Origin: Alphaproteobacteria bacterium | GTDB lineage: Bacteria; Pseudomonadota; Alphaproteobacteria; UBA8366 | NCBI GenBank assembly: GCA_021774335.1 | Contig: JAJFJD010000002.1 | Location: 124,001-188,000 of the forward strand | Reading direction: 5' to 3' | Length of the DNA: 64,000 nt | Part shown: positions 61,647 to 64,000 of the stretch, one piece after another | Numbering within the stretch: position 1 is the stretch's first letter | Layout: every line of letters starts with the position of its first letter | Position numbers and translations under genes: made by a program | The notes under the pieces: generated by a model | What the model was told of the DNA's origin: nothing | The model's input: the letters and a program-made list of their open reading frames with translations, nothing else | The model's database searches: none

Positions 61647-63206
61647 CTAAACCTTCGAGACGCGCTCTAGCGGCGTCTCTCGCTCCGGCGGCATGTGGTC
61701 TTTCAGGTCCGCAAGCAGGTCCGACTTGACGGACGCAAAGGCCGGGTCGTCCCAAAGATTTTCCCACTGGTGCGGGTCGCGCTCAACGTCATAAAGCTCG
61801 CCTTCGGTGCCGTCATAGTAGCCGGTGCGGTCGTAGAACGTGCAGATGTAGCCATCGCGGTACATTGTCGTTAGCTGGATGGCATTGCCGTTGTGGAAAC
61901 GGGGCTCGTCGGGCGGGTCGTCGTCCCAAGTGATGATCGACCTTTCGTGACGGCTGCTGCCCGGCAGTACCGGCAGGGAGGAGCCCTGGAAGGCCGGGTC
62001 GGGTTCCAGGCCGGCAATGCTGGCGAAGGTCGGTGCCAGGTCGATATGCCCTACCGGCTCGGTAATCTCTGCGGGAGTGACATCGGCCGAAGGCGCCGGC
62101 CGCCAGACCATCGGCGTCCGCATCAGCGCGTCGGTATGGAAGGCGCCCTTGAAGAGCATGCCGAAATCGCCCTGCATCTCGCCATGGTCTGTGGTGAACA
62201 GGACGTCCGTATCCTCGCCCCAGCCGAGCGTGGAAACCCGGTCGAGGACGCGGCCCAAGGCCTCGTCGATCAACTCATTCTCAACATGGACATTGGCGTT
62301 GATCTCGCGGATCTGGTCGGGGGTCATATTGGCCGGTATGAAGCTCGGCGGTACCGCGAAGCTGAAACGGGCGCGTCCTTCATACCATTCCAGCCAGTGC
62401 CGGGGTTTGCGGGCAAGGATTGTCGCGCATTGTTCAGGGCTTCCTGGATACCCGTCCGGCAGGTCGAGATCACGCCAGTCGTGACGGGCAAGTTCGGCGC
62501 GGGGTGGATCCCAGGGATGATGCGGATCGGGGAAGCTAAGCCACAGGAACCAGTCGGCATCATCCGGCAGGGACTCAAGCCAGTCGATCGCCCGGTCCGC
62601 GACCCAGTCGGTGTGGTAAAGCTCGCGCTGGATGGGATTGAACCATACATGCGGCGCGTGAGTGTCACCGCCGACGCGGCTGCTCTGCACCTTATTCTTA
62701 TCGACATATTCGAAGAAGCCGTCCACCGCGTCGGGATGATGTTCGGCCAGCCACTTTGGGTAGTGATACATGCAACGGCCCGGCCGCCCGGTATGCGCGG
62801 CGAGTTCCATCCGTTCGAAACCGCGATGCGGTCCGGTTTTGCCGAGATCGGCGGCGAAGTTTTCGAAATAATTTTGGTCGGGTGCGGACGACGGTTCGAA
62901 ATGCGCTTTGCCGATCAACGCGGTTCGGTAACCTGCCTGGTCCTGTAGCCAAGCCGCGGCATTTGGCGTGTCCAGCGGCAGTGGGATTCCGTTCATTGTC
63001 ACGCCGTGCGTTCGCGGATGCTGGCCGGTAAGCATCGTAGAGCGCGCCGGCATGCACACGGTGTTCTGATTGTAGGCACGTCGGTAGACGATGCCGTCGC
63101 TTGCCAGCCGGTCGAGCACCGGGGTTCGCGCGATCTGACCGCCGTTGCAGCCAACGCCGTCATAACGCTGCTGATCGGTGGTGACGAACAAAATTTTTCG
63201 TGCCAC
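61647..63206 (-). CDS. Sulfatase (alkaline phosphatase superfamily)
   Basis: A 519-residue type I sulfatase without a signal peptide. Metal ligands are D11 (FVTTDQQR) and the DHGEMQGDFG region. The formylglycine signature is NTVCMPARSTMLTGQHPRTHG with C51 as the residue to be converted. The site is CxPxR, so it needs a formylglycine-generating enzyme or equivalent, not seen here. Cytoplasmic location suggests choline-, phosphonate- or organosulfate-type substrates rather than extracellular polysaccharide. It starts with GTG behind GCGGAGCAACACTA. Confidence 0.9.
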   Translation of the reverse strand: MARKILFVTTDQQRYDGVGCNGGQIARTPVLDRLASDGIVYRRAYNQNTVCMPARSTMLTGQHPRTHGVTMNGIPLPLDTPNAAAWLQDQAGYRTALIGKAHFEPSSAPDQNYFENFAADLGKTGPHRGFERMELAAHTGRPGRCMYHYPKWLAEHHPDAVDGFFEYVDKNKVQSSRVGGDTHAPHVWFNPIQRELYHTDWVADRAIDWLESLPDDADWFLWLSFPDPHHPWDPPRAELARHDWRDLDLPDGYPGSPEQCATILARKPRHWLEWYEGRARFSFAVPPSFIPANMTPDQIREINANVHVENELIDEALGRVLDRVSTLGWGEDTDVLFTTDHGEMQGDFGMLFKGAFHTDALMRTPMVWRPAPSADVTPAEITEPVGHIDLAPTFASIAGLEPDPAFQGSSLPVLPGSSRHERSIITWDDDPPDEPRFHNGNAIQLTTMYRDGYICTFYDRTGYYDGTEGELYDVERDPHQWENLWDDPAFASVKSDLLADLKDHMPPERETPLERVSKV

Positions 63207-63766
63207 TAGTGTTGCTCCGCTTCAAGTTGCCTCGGGTGATTGTCTTGATTTTTGGTTCGGGTGCAATGGCAGCGTCGGTCACCCGCCAAACCATTCTCGC
63301 CGCTTCCATGCCAGCTTCAGCTCTCAGGTTGGATCGTGGGATCGGTAACGCCGGCTCGTCGCCAGGATGGAGTGGGATCCGGGAGAGCTATGCCTGGAAC
63401 ACGGCCTCAACAGTGTCATTGGACGCTGCAACGGCCAATCTCCGCTCCAACACAGCGCATCGGTGGAATACGCGCCCCTAGGGCGCCGGCAGGTTGTTTG
63501 CCGGACAAGTATCGGTACACAATCATCCATGTTGAAGGACCTCAAATGGGGAACTTCAGATGAGGCCAACGATTAGCAGGAAATCAAGGACACGCTCGAT
63601 TATCCGTCAAAGCGATCACCGGGCGCCAAACCGCCGGAAGCCGACGAGCCGGAGAAGGCATGACGTAACGTACCAAGGATCGTTTCTTGCGTATGGGACG
63701 GCGGCGCTCCAACAACCGATTGGACCCGCGCGCGGTGTCCGGACGACGAATTAGAAGTACCGGCCA
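63207..63766. other. 560-bp region with no convincing gene
   Basis: On the plus strand a frame with one in-frame TAG (63574-63576) runs through KDLKWGTSDEAND and, after the stop, EIKDTLDYPSKRSPGAKPPE...EKA up to TGA at 63661-63663. The last part looks protein-like, but there is no supported start and no similarity that I recognise, so it could be the tail of a decayed gene. The rest is probably the promoter region for the sulfatase and the gene at 63767. Confidence 0.35.
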
Positions 63767-64000
63767 ATGAAAAAGGTTTTGTTCACCGTCATCGCGATCG
63801 CCGTCAGCACGGCCATACCGCTTGTGCTGGCCGAGATCACGCTACGGTTCTTGCCGGTCTCCACCAGCCTTTTCGGCCAGCCGGTCAACGAAACAAGTTC
63901 GGTTTTCCGCTTCCTGCCGGACCGCGACTATCTCTGGTCAAGAGATTGGAACTTCAGCATCGTCAACGGCGGCCATGTCAACAGCTCGGGGTTCGTCAGC
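63767..64000 (+). CDS. Membrane-anchored protein, N-terminal part, cut by window end (possibly SGNH/GDSL-type)
   Basis: ATG at 63767 opens 78 codons to the window end. It starts MKKVLFTVIAIAVSTAIPLV, an uncleaved-looking membrane anchor or signal, then AEITLRFLPVSTSLFGQPVNE, FRFLPDRDYLWSRDWNFSIV and NGGHVNSSGFVS. This pattern (EIxLRFLP ... WSRxWNFxxVNxxxVNxxGF) resembles the N-termini of membrane-anchored SGNH-type proteins, but the catalytic part is outside the window. Confidence 0.6.
   Translation, partial: MKKVLFTVIAIAVSTAIPLVLAEITLRFLPVSTSLFGQPVNETSSVFRFLPDRDYLWSRDWNFSIVNGGHVNSSGFVS

Noticed and set aside
63560-63754. 64-codon plus-strand frame near the window end
   Set aside because: Arg/Ser-rich, no ribosome site, and overlaps another weak frame; insufficient support for a gene.
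1-64000. Possible CRISPR arrays, tRNA genes, transposases or prophage genes
   Set aside because: No regularly spaced repeats, cloverleaf sequences, transposase motifs or phage structural genes were recognised on either strand; a dedicated tRNA or IS search was not possible here.

Overview
The window looks like a chromosomal segment of an alphaproteobacterium, probably of the Rhodospirillales type. The coding DNA is GC-rich. The order lepB-rnc-era-recO ... parC, a leucyl/arginyl-tRNA-protein transferase of the Bpt type and a perfect CtrA box (TTAA-N7-TTAA) ahead of motA all fit that group. No rRNA, tRNA, CRISPR array, transposase or phage gene was recognised. The taxonomic call is an inference from gene content; no search could be run.

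Region 1 (1-4 kb): the 5' end of a PPK2-type polyphosphate kinase, a small periplasmic cytochrome c, a PEP mutase/isocitrate lyase-family enzyme, a TauD-type dioxygenase and a cytoplasmic CapA-like phosphoesterase. Region 2 (4.1-14.2 kb): the core block lepB, rnc, era, recO and, further on, parC. Between recO and parC lies a metal-handling insert: polysaccharide deacetylase, DUF1007 protein, NicO-type Ni/Co exporter, CDF transporter with divergent MerR, and a mercury-type set (MerF, GDCCVxC protein, divergent MerR). Both MerR intergenic regions carry textbook 19-bp-spacer promoters with perfect dyads.

Region 3 (14.3-22.6 kb): RidA-like and PrpD-like proteins, an NAD-isocitrate-dehydrogenase-like enzyme, and a compact operon for a glycine-betaine/proline-type ABC importer (binding protein, permease, ATPase) ending in a DddQ-like cupin DMSP lyase. 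This is a plausible DMSP uptake-and-cleavage unit. Region 4 (22.6-33 kb): Bpt, a TPR-methyltransferase fusion, a DUF4153 membrane protein, an enoyl-CoA hydratase, an RDD protein, and a flagellar stator operon with one MotA and two tandem MotB proteins behind a CtrA box, then a flavin reductase-like protein and a threonine dehydratase.

Region 5 (33-51.5 kb): mostly catabolic genes: penicillin acylase, a fold-III PLP decarboxylase, alpha/beta hydrolase, three distinct amidases, a CCG-domain Fe-S protein with one cluster ligand missing, a flavoprotein, an enolase-superfamily enzyme, a PAS protein plus soluble chemoreceptor pair, a LysR regulator divergent from a ferritin-like diiron protein, and an aquaporin. 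Region 6 (51.5-58.4 kb): small proteins, a hemolysin-III family protein, a LuxR-type regulator with a degenerate receiver, and an unusual hflK-hflC island. The island is flanked by two diverged direct copies of a module made of an AT-rich leader (about 18-22% G+C), a 45-49 residue Lys/Ala/Pro-rich protein and a larger unknown protein (truncated in one copy). It is the least explained structure in the window.

Region 7 (58.4-64 kb): a free-standing PEP-synthase C-terminal (PEP-binding barrel) domain, an RraA-family protein, ArfB, a methyltransferase, a sulfatase and the start of a membrane-anchored protein cut by the window end.
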